Position numbers and translations under genes: made by a program
Virus record (IMG/VR): IMGVR_UViG_3300025101_000028
Span: 1-61,787 of that record
Reading direction: 5' to 3' (one strand)
DNA: 61,787 nucleotides
DNA from: a virus
Notes under the pieces: model-generated
Database searches by the model: none
What the model was told of the DNA's origin: nothing
Seen by the model: the letters and a program-made list of their open reading frames with translations, nothing else
Part shown: piece by piece, positions 28,552 through 37,556 of the stretch
Position numbering within the stretch: the stretch's first letter is position 1
Layout: each line of letters opens with the position of its first letter

Positions 28552-29420
28552 GAAAAAAGTGCTTCTTTTGCCCAAATTTGTGTTTGATTTTGCTGAGGGA
28601 TGGACAAGCCTCCAAAGTGTCTTGCTTGAAAATATTCTTTTCTAGTCCAAGTGTTTGATAATAGCATATTATCACAACATAAAGAAAACCTTATGTGTTG
28701 TCTCATCCATTCTCTGAACGGGTGAAACTCAAACTTTTCAATACAACCTGTATGAATATTAGATGTTGGGCAAGCTTCTATGTGAATCCTTTTTTGTCTT
28801 ACTAGGTCAACCAGTTCTCTATCTGCAAGAACAGACAAGCCGTGTCCAATTCTTTGAGCATGAAGATGCTCAATAGCTATTTTGATCTCACTTGATGGTC
28901 TTCCTTCTCCAGCATGAACAGTTCTGCCAAGACCAATCCTTAATGCTTTGGTAAAGGGACGAGAATAGTCCATAAGACCCCATCTATGCTCTTCCAATGG
29001 TGAACCAGCCAAATCAATCCCAACGACTCTAGGACGCGTTTTTGCGGCTTTAACTAAATCATCTAGAACTTCTGGTGGCTCACCGTACAGACCACAAAGG
29101 ATTAAATTAAACCTTGGTTTTAAACCAGCAACAGCAGCATCAACAACAGATTCTATTTCTCCATTACAATGTAATTGAGGAGCAAATCTAATCTCTGCTC
29201 TACTGGTGCCGAACTTTGTAAGGTCATCACATAGCTCTTCTGTGATTCTTGTGATTCTATCAAGCTCCTGCATAACAGATAGTGTAGTGCTAAACGAAGC
29301 AAGAGCTTTTTGTATTCCCATGTTTGGATAGAATTTAACATCAGGAAGGTTGCCCTCGAATAGTTCCTCAAGAGTTGTGGATCTTATTGAACCATCGAGG
29401 TGAATATGTAAGTCAATCAT
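28548..29420 (-). CDS. adenosine deaminase family protein
   Basis: 290 residues. Zinc-site motifs of the adenosine/AMP deaminase family are present: DLHIHLDGS (start), HAGEG and RIGHG, plus ACPTSN and SLCCDN, where the zinc-binding Asp is kept. CDN replaces the more common SDDP, a variant also known in bacterial members. It probably deaminates adenosine or deoxyadenosine to (deoxy)inosine in nucleotide salvage. It could also remove an adenosine-type signal in defence, but nothing local supports that. GGAGG start, cotranscribed with dnaE. Confidence 0.85.
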   Translation of the reverse strand: MIDLHIHLDGSIRSTTLEELFEGNLPDVKFYPNMGIQKALASFSTTLSVMQELDRITRITEELCDDLTKFGTSRAEIRFAPQLHCNGEIESVVDAAVAGLKPRFNLILCGLYGEPPEVLDDLVKAAKTRPRVVGIDLAGSPLEEHRWGLMDYSRPFTKALRIGLGRTVHAGEGRPSSEIKIAIEHLHAQRIGHGLSVLADRELVDLVRQKRIHIEACPTSNIHTGCIEKFEFHPFREWMRQHIRFSLCCDNMLLSNTWTRKEYFQARHFGGLSIPQQNQTQIWAKEALFS

Positions 29421-29428
29421 TTATCCTC

Positions 29429-32400
29429 CTATATTAAGATTGCCCAAGTTTTGTTTAGAGACCCATAGGTTGAGAAACCCCAGTCTAATGAATGTTTTGG
29501 TCTTAGCATATAAGGTCTGTTAAGTGCAAGAGAGTCAATGTTAGGATCAACGCCCCAACAACGTATCTTAGTTTCAACAGAATTAGAATCAACAACCTTA
29601 ACTGTGTAAAAGAACTTTCCATTCTTTGACTTCTTCTTGACAACTTCGCGAACAATACCCCAACAAAACATCAAATCGGGATCATATTCAGAAATGGGTG
29701 GTACGCCTTTGGAGTCAAGTTTGTCCATAATATGTTGAGACATCACAAGAGATACAGGAAAAATACCTGTTAGATCTGCTAGGAAGCCTATCCTCTCGTC
29801 TTCTGTAAAGGAACCTTCGGGTCGATACTTTTCGATATTATCATCAAACTTCTTACGATTTTTTGGACGATCAACAATAGCAGCAGACCAAAAGTGCTTG
29901 TCACCTGTAAACCGTTCGTCAATCAAATCATTTAATGCACCAGCTCTACAGAGAACATCAAGGGCTTTCTTGTTTAGTTTTGAGTACTTAACATCATCAT
30001 GAAACAATAATTCGTCAATTGTGTTAAATGGGCGATTACATATCACCTGATCAAAAGCAGCATCACCAAAGCCTTTGATACCTGTGAGAGGTGCAATGAG
30101 TACATCCTCACCTTCAATCTTCCAAGTAGACTCAGAATAGTTGATGTTTAGAGGTTTGATTTTGTATCCATGCTGCTTTGCAAGGTTGATTGCTTTCTCC
30201 TTGCGAGACTCAGGCTCTTTGTCCAAGAATGATGCAACCCACTCGGCTTTGTAGTAGGTGCACAACCAAGCGCATTGATAAGAAATAATAGAGTAGGAAA
30301 CAGCGTGAGACTTGTTAAACCCATAACCGGAAAAGTATTCAAAGGTTTGCCATAGTTCTTGGGCAGACCTCTTGTCGATATCCTTTTGTACGCAGCCTCT
30401 GATGAACTTCTTGTGGATTTTGTCTTTAACTTCATGTCCTTTACCTGTTCCTTTCTTTGTTAAGATTTTACGGAGAAGATTTGCTTCATCCATTGTAATG
30501 CCATCTCCAAGCTCATGAGCCAGTCTAGCAATTTGTTCTTGGAAAATAAGGAAACCATAAGTTTCCTCAGTAATATCACGCACCGTATTGTTTAAGTAGT
30601 CAACCTCATCTGGATCTTGCACTGCTTTTATATAAGCCTTGTCAACACCAGCTGATAGAGGACCGGGACGATAGATAGAAGTAATAGCAGAGAGGTCTAC
30701 AATAGATGTAGGTTTAGTTCTCTCTGCTAATTTTTGTACACCACCTTCTGTGAATTGAAAAACTCCGACCCATTGACCATTGTGAAATACATTTTCATAC
30801 ACGGTTTGATCATTGAGATCAATTGTGTCTGGGTGGACATGTTTGTCATAAAAGTCTTTAACATCTGCAAAGGTTGGGCTCTCAATACCATGGTGTCTAC
30901 GAAGTATCTTTGTAATACAATCTTCAATCATACGCAAGGTTGACAAACCAAGTATATCGAACTTAATGAAACCCATAGGTTCTAACTGTCTAACATTTTG
31001 ACCTTCGGACCAAGGAGTTTGTCGGACACCTTTGGATGATATCAAAGGCATGTATCTATCTAGCTGCTCTCCAATAACAACACCACCGGCATGTCTAGAA
31101 CAAGAACGATAGGACCCATGAAGAGCCTGAACGTGCTCTTTGACATGTGGATACTTCTTGAAAAACTTTTGAAGAGATTCGGAAAATTCAATAACTTCAT
31201 CAAAAGTCGGAGTATAAACACCAGCTTTGATGCCATGTTTTTTCTTAGCAGGTGGTGTTGCCTCTGCCATCATTTTACCAGTAACAGAGTTAACCTCCAT
31301 GAAAGGAATCTCATAGAACTTAGATATGTCCTTGATAAGGGAACGAAGCTGCAAAGTGTTCCAATTGGAAATAGGCACAACAGTTGAGCTACCCCATTGA
31401 TCAATCATAATGTCCTTAAGAACCATAGGATCGGATACATCATAATCAATATCAGGATAATCAGTCGCATCTGATCTGAGGAAACGTGAGAATAGAAGGC
31501 CGTACTTAATTGGATCAATTTGAGTGATGCCCAAACAATAAGCAACAAGAGAACCAGCCGCAGAACCACGACCAGGTCCCGATAATTGTACTTCATTTGT
31601 TTTATCCGCGATTGCTTTCATTGTGAGAAAGTATTTTGAAAAACCACGATCCGCAATTACTTGCAACTCATGTTTCAATCGTTTCTCATATAAATAAATA
31701 GGTGATGATGCTCTTCCTTGCTTTTGGGTAAGACCTCTTTTTTGAAGAATAGAGAATAAACCTTTACCAGCAAGTCGTTCAAGGTATTCATCTTCGTTGT
31801 ATCCAGCTGGGACAACAAAGTCGGGAAGCCTTACCGTTGTGTCGGGAAGAAAGTCTTCGCAACGTTCCATAGCAATGTGGTGAGTCACTTCAATAGACTG
31901 GCGAATAAGATCGTCATCATACTGTTGTTCACATTCTTCAGAATATTGTTTGTAAGACTCCCACATTTGTTGTCCGTTCTTTGGATACAATTCGTATTCC
32001 ATTTCTTGAACAGAAGTTGGAAGATTCATATCAAGCCATTCGGGCTTTCCTTTACCAATCCAACCAAGTCGCTTGTATAACTCACGGTCTTTCCAAGCGG
32101 TTGGAGTTGGATAGTGAGAGTCACCAGTGGACACAATTGTCATGTCGTATTCCTTAGCGATTTGAATAATATATTGGTTCAGCTCGTGTTGTTCGGGAAC
32201 TGCATTCCATTGAACTTCAGGATACCAACGGTCACCAAATATAGAAAGCATCTTGTCAGTAACTTCTCTCATAGAATTCAAAACAGCCTCAGAAGACTCC
32301 TCACGGTTCTGCCAGTAGCAACCAGCATAGACACCACCAAGACAAGCAGAAAGTGCAATCACACCCTCTCCATACTTCTGTAATAAAGCATAGTCAATAC

Positions 32401-32875
32401 GTGGTTTGCGATAGTAATAGTCTCCGTGATAAGACTCTGAGACCATCTTGAATATATTGTTAAGACCTGTTTGATTCATAGCAATTAGAACCAAATGGCG
32501 AGTTCGATTGATGTCAGACATTGACTTTCCTTTAGACTCTCCTTCTGCTTCAATGTTGGTGCCAGATCTATCAGCATTAATAGACTTGGCTTTCTTTTTG
32601 TCCTTCTTCAATTCCTCAAGCTGTTCTTTCCATTTGGGAACTGATGGTATAAAGTAAGCCTCAACGCCAAAGATTGGCTTGAAACTCTTACCTTGCTTTT
32701 TCATCTTCTTTGCGTGAAGAACTTGATAAGCAAAGCCGTTCATGTTACCATGATCAGTAAGTGCAAGAGCTTCGCATCCGTTTTCGAATGCGAAGTCCAT
32801 ATGTTCTTGCGGATAGCCAAACCCGTCAAAGGGCGAGCCTACACCGCTATGTGCGTGTAAGTTTACAAATTTCAT
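29429..32875 (-). CDS. dnaE: DNA polymerase III alpha subunit (DnaE type)
   Basis: 1,148 residues, full length for DnaE. An N-terminal PHP domain (VNLHAHSGVGSPFDG, ALTDHGNMNGF) is followed by the family-C palm: GPGRGSAAGSLVAY (433-446), the catalytic PDIDYD (474-479) and the third Asp in FIKFDILGLSTLR. It polymerises DNA as replicase core and would need a clamp and clamp loader, neither of which is seen in this window. Start at ATG 32875 after GGAG. The presence of a second, family-A polymerase 25 kb away is unusual. Confidence 0.95.
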   Translation of the reverse strand: MKFVNLHAHSGVGSPFDGFGYPQEHMDFAFENGCEALALTDHGNMNGFAYQVLHAKKMKKQGKSFKPIFGVEAYFIPSVPKWKEQLEELKKDKKKAKSINADRSGTNIEAEGESKGKSMSDINRTRHLVLIAMNQTGLNNIFKMVSESYHGDYYYRKPRIDYALLQKYGEGVIALSACLGGVYAGCYWQNREESSEAVLNSMREVTDKMLSIFGDRWYPEVQWNAVPEQHELNQYIIQIAKEYDMTIVSTGDSHYPTPTAWKDRELYKRLGWIGKGKPEWLDMNLPTSVQEMEYELYPKNGQQMWESYKQYSEECEQQYDDDLIRQSIEVTHHIAMERCEDFLPDTTVRLPDFVVPAGYNEDEYLERLAGKGLFSILQKRGLTQKQGRASSPIYLYEKRLKHELQVIADRGFSKYFLTMKAIADKTNEVQLSGPGRGSAAGSLVAYCLGITQIDPIKYGLLFSRFLRSDATDYPDIDYDVSDPMVLKDIMIDQWGSSTVVPISNWNTLQLRSLIKDISKFYEIPFMEVNSVTGKMMAEATPPAKKKHGIKAGVYTPTFDEVIEFSESLQKFFKKYPHVKEHVQALHGSYRSCSRHAGGVVIGEQLDRYMPLISSKGVRQTPWSEGQNVRQLEPMGFIKFDILGLSTLRMIEDCITKILRRHHGIESPTFADVKDFYDKHVHPDTIDLNDQTVYENVFHNGQWVGVFQFTEGGVQKLAERTKPTSIVDLSAITSIYRPGPLSAGVDKAYIKAVQDPDEVDYLNNTVRDITEETYGFLIFQEQIARLAHELGDGITMDEANLLRKILTKKGTGKGHEVKDKIHKKFIRGCVQKDIDKRSAQELWQTFEYFSGYGFNKSHAVSYSIISYQCAWLCTYYKAEWVASFLDKEPESRKEKAINLAKQHGYKIKPLNINYSESTWKIEGEDVLIAPLTGIKGFGDAAFDQVICNRPFNTIDELLFHDDVKYSKLNKKALDVLCRAGALNDLIDERFTGDKHFWSAAIVDRPKNRKKFDDNIEKYRPEGSFTEDERIGFLADLTGIFPVSLVMSQHIMDKLDSKGVPPISEYDPDLMFCWGIVREVVKKKSKNGKFFYTVKVVDSNSVETKIRCWGVDPNIDSLALNRPYMLRPKHSLDWGFSTYGSLNKTWAILI

Positions 32876-32905
32876 TATTATCCTCCGAGATATTTTGATG
32901 TATAT

Positions 32906-32942
32906 ATTATAACACAAAACCCCTTGTTTGTCAAGGGGTTTT
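32906..32942 (-). terminator. terminator hairpin fused to dnaE promoter
   Basis: An 11-bp perfect stem AAAACCCCTTG/CAAGGGGTTTT (916-926 with 932-942) follows the methylase stop. Its apex contains TTGACA (32929-32934), which with TATAAT (32906-32911) 17 bp further forms the dnaE promoter. One short sequence ends one transcript and starts the next. Confidence 0.8.
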
Positions 32943-32947
32943 TTATT

Positions 32948-33763
32948 TTATTTCAATACTGCTACAATTTCTTTTACTGGTTTTCTTCCATCTTTTTTGC
33001 AAGAAATGTATCTTGGTGCTTCGATTATATTTATATCAAAGTCTTTATAAAGCTCTAGGGTTTCATTGCAATGTGAGTTCGAGACTATCACTGTGCAGCC
33101 TAGACCATACAGTCTCTTACACTCTGTTATTAGTTCTTTCTGTTCTGTCCATCCAAAGCCTCCGACATATCCGTTAAATTCTTTTTTAGGGTTTTTAGTA
33201 TCAACATAAGGAGGATCTAGATACACCAAATCTCCTTGCTGTGCTATTTGTAGAAAATCTAAATATTCCATGCAAGAAAAATTAATGTCCTTTATTGCTA
33301 TTGAGAAAGCCTTTGCTTCACTTAAAGGCAAAACATCTCCTTTTCTACCGGAGCCAAATGGTACATTTGAAAAACCGCTCTTATTGATTCTAAATAAACC
33401 ATTAAAACAAGTTTTGTTTAAATAAACTGTTCTAGCGGCTTTCTCGAAACGACTAGTGCTTAACCAATCTTTCTCTCTATCTTTGTTCCTTATAATATAA
33501 TAGTTCTCTTTGGACTTGTCTATATTATTAGCAAGGGTGCAAACTTTTTTGTAATCATCTCTAACACATTCAAAGAGATTGATTATTTCTGCATTTAAGT
33601 CATTTAGGAAAACGTCTTTAACGTTCACACCAGAATGTAAATAAGAACCTAGTGAACCGGCAAAAGGCTCTAGATATCTTTTGCAATTAGAATCAAAAAA
33701 AGGTGATATCTTTTGCATCACCTTAGATTTGTTTCCTGCCCATTTTAATATTGTTTTAGTCAT
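32948..33763 (-). CDS. Dam-like N6-adenine DNA methyltransferase
   Basis: 271 residues of the D12 class. KWAGNK (7-12) and FAGSLGSYLH form the SAM-binding motif, FRINKSGFSNVPFG (124-137) is typical, and DPPY (183-186) is the catalytic motif. It transfers a methyl group from SAM to adenine N6, probably at a short palindromic site such as GATC (family knowledge; the target is not proven). It overlaps the gene for a nuclease-like protein by 8 nt, forming a possible restriction-modification unit. Confidence 0.9.
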   Translation of the reverse strand: MTKTILKWAGNKSKVMQKISPFFDSNCKRYLEPFAGSLGSYLHSGVNVKDVFLNDLNAEIINLFECVRDDYKKVCTLANNIDKSKENYYIIRNKDREKDWLSTSRFEKAARTVYLNKTCFNGLFRINKSGFSNVPFGSGRKGDVLPLSEAKAFSIAIKDINFSCMEYLDFLQIAQQGDLVYLDPPYVDTKNPKKEFNGYVGGFGWTEQKELITECKRLYGLGCTVIVSNSHCNETLELYKDFDINIIEAPRYISCKKDGRKPVKEIVAVLK

Positions 33764-34328
33764 TTTTTAGCTCCTCCAATAGTTTAGTTAAATTACTAAT
33801 AGTTGTTACATACAATTTTTTTTCTTGTACAAATTCTCTTATCATGTTGTAGTATATGTGTTGCTTATATTCTTCTTTATTTTTATATATGCCCACAATA
33901 GAACTGCATTCATCAAATGATAACAACTCGTGTTCACCACAAAGTACTAAGATGCAAGCTTTATCATAGTGTTGTAGTTTTGGAAACCAGCCCCAAAGCT
34001 TTTCATTTGCTGTGCCCGACGAATAAAACTGGTAGTTTTTGCACTCTATATACATGTCCAATTCAGGGATATACCCATCCGTATCAAAGTATTGTTTAAT
34101 AACAGTGGATGGCAAGTTTCCTATTCTTTTGCCTTTTGTGTATTTTGGAAATATTGGCTTTATCGTTTCTCTGCACAGTGTTTCTGCGAATTTGCCAGAT
34201 TTGATACCAAATTGTTCCATAATAAGTTTAGCATTTTCTTTGTTCTTTTTTCCTCTTTCTTTGGTGGAGAGGTTAGGATTGTCTAACCTATATCTTTTCA
34301 TTTTATTATAAGCATTAATTATTTTCAT
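33756..34328 (-). CDS. putative PD-(D/E)xK endonuclease
   Basis: 190 residues, GGAGG upstream. The segment TDGYIPELDMYIECKNYQF (about 97-115) has Asp, then Glu-x-Lys (ECK) spaced as in PD-(D/E)xK nucleases, and GTANEKLWGW follows as in many restriction enzymes. Direct overlap with the methylase gene suggests the cutting partner of a type II system. Alternatively it is an unrelated recombination nuclease. Moderate confidence. Confidence 0.7.
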   Translation of the reverse strand: MKIINAYNKMKRYRLDNPNLSTKERGKKNKENAKLIMEQFGIKSGKFAETLCRETIKPIFPKYTKGKRIGNLPSTVIKQYFDTDGYIPELDMYIECKNYQFYSSGTANEKLWGWFPKLQHYDKACILVLCGEHELLSFDECSSIVGIYKNKEEYKQHIYYNMIREFVQEKKLYVTTISNLTKLLEELKND

Positions 34329-34855
34329 TTTTCCTCCAATAGTTTTTTGTTAATAAATAATATTTTTCTATACTCTTTGTGTACTGGTTCGGTGATAAAG
34401 TCTCTTATATCTAACTTTACTTTAGCTTGTTGTGTAGGGTATTTAATTTTTTGCTCATAGCAAGTTTTAAAATTTTCTTTAGTCCATCCTAAAACACTAT
34501 ATTTAGCGTTATTTAAGAGTAAGTGTATCATAGTTCCTAGTTTCATAGTTGCAATATATAGTATTTCACCAGTTGGTATTTTATCAGTTTTACCTTTGCT
34601 TGTTACAACAAACACCATATCAATGTTCTTATCTTCTTGAGTAAGATTATGATACTTACCAATATCAAACCACTGTGTGTTTCCTTGTTTTTTAAATTCT
34701 AACTTTCTTTTGCCTTGTAAAAAGTCATACAAAGGCTTGCTTTCAGGTTTACACTCTAAACCTTCAACTGTGAACACTTTCTTTAGAAGGTATTCTTTAC
34801 CACCTTTTCCGGATAAGTTAGCAAGATTAGCTTGCTTTTCATTAATTTCAATCAT
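34325..34855 (-). CDS. putative restriction-associated protein
   Basis: 176 residues from the ATG at 34855 (GGAGG upstream). GKRKLEFKKQGNTQWFDIGKY contains a Glu-x-Lys core and NIDMVFVVTSKGKTDKI follows, again like a PD-(D/E)xK fold, though weaker. It overlaps the next gene by 4 nt (ATGA). First gene of the three-gene cassette; it may be a second nuclease, a specificity subunit or a control protein. Confidence 0.65.
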   Translation of the reverse strand: MIEINEKQANLANLSGKGGKEYLLKKVFTVEGLECKPESKPLYDFLQGKRKLEFKKQGNTQWFDIGKYHNLTQEDKNIDMVFVVTSKGKTDKIPTGEILYIATMKLGTMIHLLLNNAKYSVLGWTKENFKTCYEQKIKYPTQQAKVKLDIRDFITEPVHKEYRKILFINKKLLEEK

Positions 34856-34877
34856 ATTTCCTCCAATTGTTTTATAT

Positions 34878-34914
34878 ATTGTAACATAAAACCACTTGTT
34901 TGTCAAGTGGTTTT
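34878..34914 (-). terminator. terminator hairpin fused to cassette promoter
   Basis: Stem AAAACCACTTG/CAAGTGGTTTT (888-898 with 904-914) follows the UV endonuclease stop. TTGACA (34901-34906) lies at its apex and, 17 bp on, TACAAT (34878-34883) completes the promoter of the methylase/nuclease cassette. Same design as at 32.9 kb with a different stem sequence. Confidence 0.8.
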
Positions 34915-34921
34915 TGTTAAT

Positions 34922-35854
34922 TTATTGTTCTTGCATTAGTTCACGCATTTTGAATAATGCAAGCTCTTTGTGTTTTGCTTCAAGCATAATGTCCATTGGT
35001 AGACCATAAGTATTGATGGCACGGACATAAGAATCTGAATGTGCTTGTGGTTTTATTTTAGGGTCATTGTGTTCATCAGATCTTGATTCAGAGTAGTGGA
35101 CCACAGGACGCACATCCACAGGCCAAGTAGCAAAAGCCATGTCGAGGGCTTCTCTTTCGGAGAGTCCTCCAGAGTGCAAATCGTGATGATGATAGTCGAA
35201 CACCACAGGGATATCAATACGTTTATAGATATCATTGTATAACTCCTCTGTGGTGTACAACGATGGTTTATCATCGTTTTCGACTGTTAGTCTTGTTCTG
35301 ACGGCTTCTGATAATCTTTGAAAATTCTTGCAAAAGTTATCAAGGGCCATAGGTTTATCATCATAAGCAGCTCCTACATGGATGTTAATTTTAGCATAAG
35401 GTGTTCTAGGTAGACACATTAGGTCAAAGATCTCACCATGAATCTCCAAGTCCCTAATAGTATTTAGTATTACAGATTCTTTTGGACTGGTCAACTTGTT
35501 GAAAGGTCCGGGGTGAGTTGTGACACGGATGTTGTTTTCCGCAGCGAATAAACCAACTTCATATAGAGCTTCAGCAATTGCATCATAGTCTGGTAATTCG
35601 GTTAGTTGATATTCAGAAGCCCAAGGAATGAGATCCGAGGACATTCTGTAGAAGTGAATATTGTTTTCCTTGTTCCACTTCATAATTGTAAGCAAATCTT
35701 TTGAGTTAAGAAGTGCAAGTTCGGAAGCATAAGGCAAACCTTTCTCTTTGAATGTTCGCTTGATCATGCTTCGGTTGGTGGTTATGCGTTGCTTCTTTGG
35801 TCTCTCCGAGAAACCTTTGTTAATGCATGCGTAACCCAAGTTGTAATTAGTCAT
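34922..35854 (-). CDS. uvsE: UV-damage endonuclease (UvdE/UvsE)
   Basis: 310 residues from the ATG at 35854 (GGAGG upstream). NYNLGYACIN at the start, YRMSSDLIPWASEY, RVTTHPGPFNKL, KINIHVGAAY, LTVENDD and VFDYHHHD match the TIM-barrel UV endonuclease family with its metal-binding His and Glu. It nicks DNA 5' of UV photoproducts, starting alternative excision repair. Useful for a phage in sunlit water (inference). Confidence 0.9.
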   Translation of the reverse strand: MTNYNLGYACINKGFSERPKKQRITTNRSMIKRTFKEKGLPYASELALLNSKDLLTIMKWNKENNIHFYRMSSDLIPWASEYQLTELPDYDAIAEALYEVGLFAAENNIRVTTHPGPFNKLTSPKESVILNTIRDLEIHGEIFDLMCLPRTPYAKINIHVGAAYDDKPMALDNFCKNFQRLSEAVRTRLTVENDDKPSLYTTEELYNDIYKRIDIPVVFDYHHHDLHSGGLSEREALDMAFATWPVDVRPVVHYSESRSDEHNDPKIKPQAHSDSYVRAINTYGLPMDIMLEAKHKELALFKMRELMQEQ

Positions 35855-35882
35855 AAATCCTCCGTTATTTATTGATGTTAAT

Positions 35883-35911
35883 AACATAACACGCTTCGAA
35901 AGATTTGTCAA
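35883..35911 (-). promoter_or_regulatory. promoter
   Basis: TTGACA (35906-35911), 17 bp and TATGTT (35883-35888) drive the UV endonuclease gene. Confidence 0.7.
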
Positions 35912-35928
35912 GTATTTTTATTTAATAT

Positions 35929-36480
35929 TTATTTAATTCCGAAACCAGCTTTTGGAAAAACCTTTTTTACTTCTTCATCTGGGTCGAATACACCATGTCT
36001 TACATATTCATTTTGAAGAATAGTTTCATGACTTTTCATAATTTTCTCTCTGGTGTCATAACGATTAAGACCTCTCTCTCGAGCAAAATCATAAATCTCA
36101 CCTATGTCTGGTTCTTCTAAAAACGATGATCCTCTGCCGTCCATAAGAAATTCATAGTGAAGATCATACTCAGGACTATCAAAGTGTTTTCTCATTGGGC
36201 CGTCAATATCAAGTGTTTGCATATTGGCTGGGTTAGCCTCTATATCAAGAGGTTCACCTATAGAATCAGCTAATTCTATTGCTTGACTAAGACCGCCCGG
36301 TGATGAACCGATTGTGGTAAGCTTATCATGAAATTCTGGTCGGTTTATTGGTTGGTCTTCATCACCAAATGCTCTTACAAGCCCAATAGGATACTCTCTT
36401 CGTTTGTCAAAGACTCTTTGGTTCATACTTTTGTATTCTTCCATTATTAATTGTTCAAGTTTTTGCTTTGTTAATTTCAT
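35929..36480 (-). CDS. leader-tagged protein, paralogue 1
   Basis: 183 residues from the ATG at 36480. Residues 1-20 (MKLTKQKLEQLIMEEYKSMN) are the shared amphipathic leader. The body then has RVFDKRRE, AFGDEDQPINRPEFHDKLTT and ELADSIGEPLDI, which closely match the next gene upstream. Probably virion- or head-associated, inferred from the leader. Adjacent duplicate. Confidence 0.7.
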   Translation of the reverse strand: MKLTKQKLEQLIMEEYKSMNQRVFDKRREYPIGLVRAFGDEDQPINRPEFHDKLTTIGSSPGGLSQAIELADSIGEPLDIEANPANMQTLDIDGPMRKHFDSPEYDLHYEFLMDGRGSSFLEEPDIGEIYDFARERGLNRYDTREKIMKSHETILQNEYVRHGVFDPDEEVKKVFPKAGFGIK

Positions 36481-36481
36481 T

Positions 36482-37060
36482 TTATTCTCCGTATTTTTCT
36501 TTATATGTTCGTAGATCAGCACCAAATTGTTTTTCTAGTTGTTTTTTAAATTCTTTATTTCTCACATAGTCTGATTTTGGTGCGTTTACGTTCATGCCCA
36601 TCATCAATTTTCTATAATTGCCCATAATTTTGTCATATGTTTCTTGAGGATCAAGTCCTTTTCTTTCTGCAAACTCAGCCACTTCTCCGATATCTGGTTC
36701 TTCTTCAAATGCACTTGCACCTCCATCCAAAATAAAATCGAAATGAAGCATGTGGTTATCATCAAACTCCTGATCTATGTTTCGTTTGTGTGGTTGTATT
36801 GTTTTCATGTTATTTGGGTCAACCTTTATATCAAGAGGTTCATCCATAGAATCAGCTAAACTTTTTGCTTGATTGAAATCATCACCGGCAAGGGTTGTTA
36901 GTCTGTCATGATATTCTGGTCGGTTTATTGGTTGGTCTTCATCACCAAATGCTCTTACAAGTCCATCTGGATGTTGTTTTCGTTTATCAAAGATTCTTCG
37001 GTTCATACTTTTGTATTCTTCCATTATTAATTGTTCTAGTTTTTGTTTTGTAAGCTTCAT
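36482..37060 (-). CDS. leader-tagged protein, paralogue 2
   Basis: 192 residues. Same leader as its neighbour, and the same blocks (RIFDKRKQ, AFGDEDQPINRPEYHDRLTT, LADSMDEPLDIK, EEPDIGEVAEFAE). It ends in a basic, Lys-rich region. The near-identical DNA around the start of both genes shows a recent tandem duplication. It overlaps the upstream gene stop by 4 nt. Confidence 0.7.
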   Translation of the reverse strand: MKLTKQKLEQLIMEEYKSMNRRIFDKRKQHPDGLVRAFGDEDQPINRPEYHDRLTTLAGDDFNQAKSLADSMDEPLDIKVDPNNMKTIQPHKRNIDQEFDDNHMLHFDFILDGGASAFEEEPDIGEVAEFAERKGLDPQETYDKIMGNYRKLMMGMNVNAPKSDYVRNKEFKKQLEKQFGADLRTYKEKYGE

Positions 37061-37548
37061 TCTTCATACTCCTTAATGTTAATAAGTAGTTTGATAACAG
37101 CTTGTTCAATCTCTCTAGCTGTGATTTCTGGTTTCTTTTTTATTAAAATTGGTGGTTTTTCAATCTCCGTCTTAAATGGTGCGATTGTGCCACGCTCAAC
37201 CTTGGTACCTTTAACTGTTGTTTTTTGTGGAATCTTTTCAATTTTATATCTTTTGTGGATAATTGTCTGTGATACAATCCTAGACTTATCATCATAAAGA
37301 AATATATTGACTTGATAAGTATCTTCTCCTTCGAACACAATTGTGTCGAGGTACCAATAGCCTTTCATCATGGCACACTCTCGATTACCCATGCCTTCAC
37401 AATCAGCCCAATTAATAACCAGCATGTCTTTTTTTCTTGCGTGAAAATCTTTGTCAATAAAAAAATGAACCACAGTTGTTTCCAATTGTGTTTCCATTGG
37501 AGCATAAACTGTAGTGCCAAAAGCCAAATTAAATAAAAACAATAACAT
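37057..37548 (-). CDS. predicted exported protein
   Basis: 163 residues, AAGGAGAG upstream. MLLFLFNLAFGTTVYA looks like a short Sec signal peptide ending in an Ala-x-Ala-like VYA site, without positive charges at the N-terminus. The body is beta-rich with Cys pairs in NWADCEGMGNRECAMM and a Lys/Pro-rich C-terminal part. Periplasmic location is likely; function unknown. Confidence 0.65.
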   Translation of the reverse strand: MLLFLFNLAFGTTVYAPMETQLETTVVHFFIDKDFHARKKDMLVINWADCEGMGNRECAMMKGYWYLDTIVFEGEDTYQVNIFLYDDKSRIVSQTIIHKRYKIEKIPQKTTVKGTKVERGTIAPFKTEIEKPPILIKKKPEITAREIEQAVIKLLINIKEYEE

Positions 37549-37556
37549 AGCTCTCC

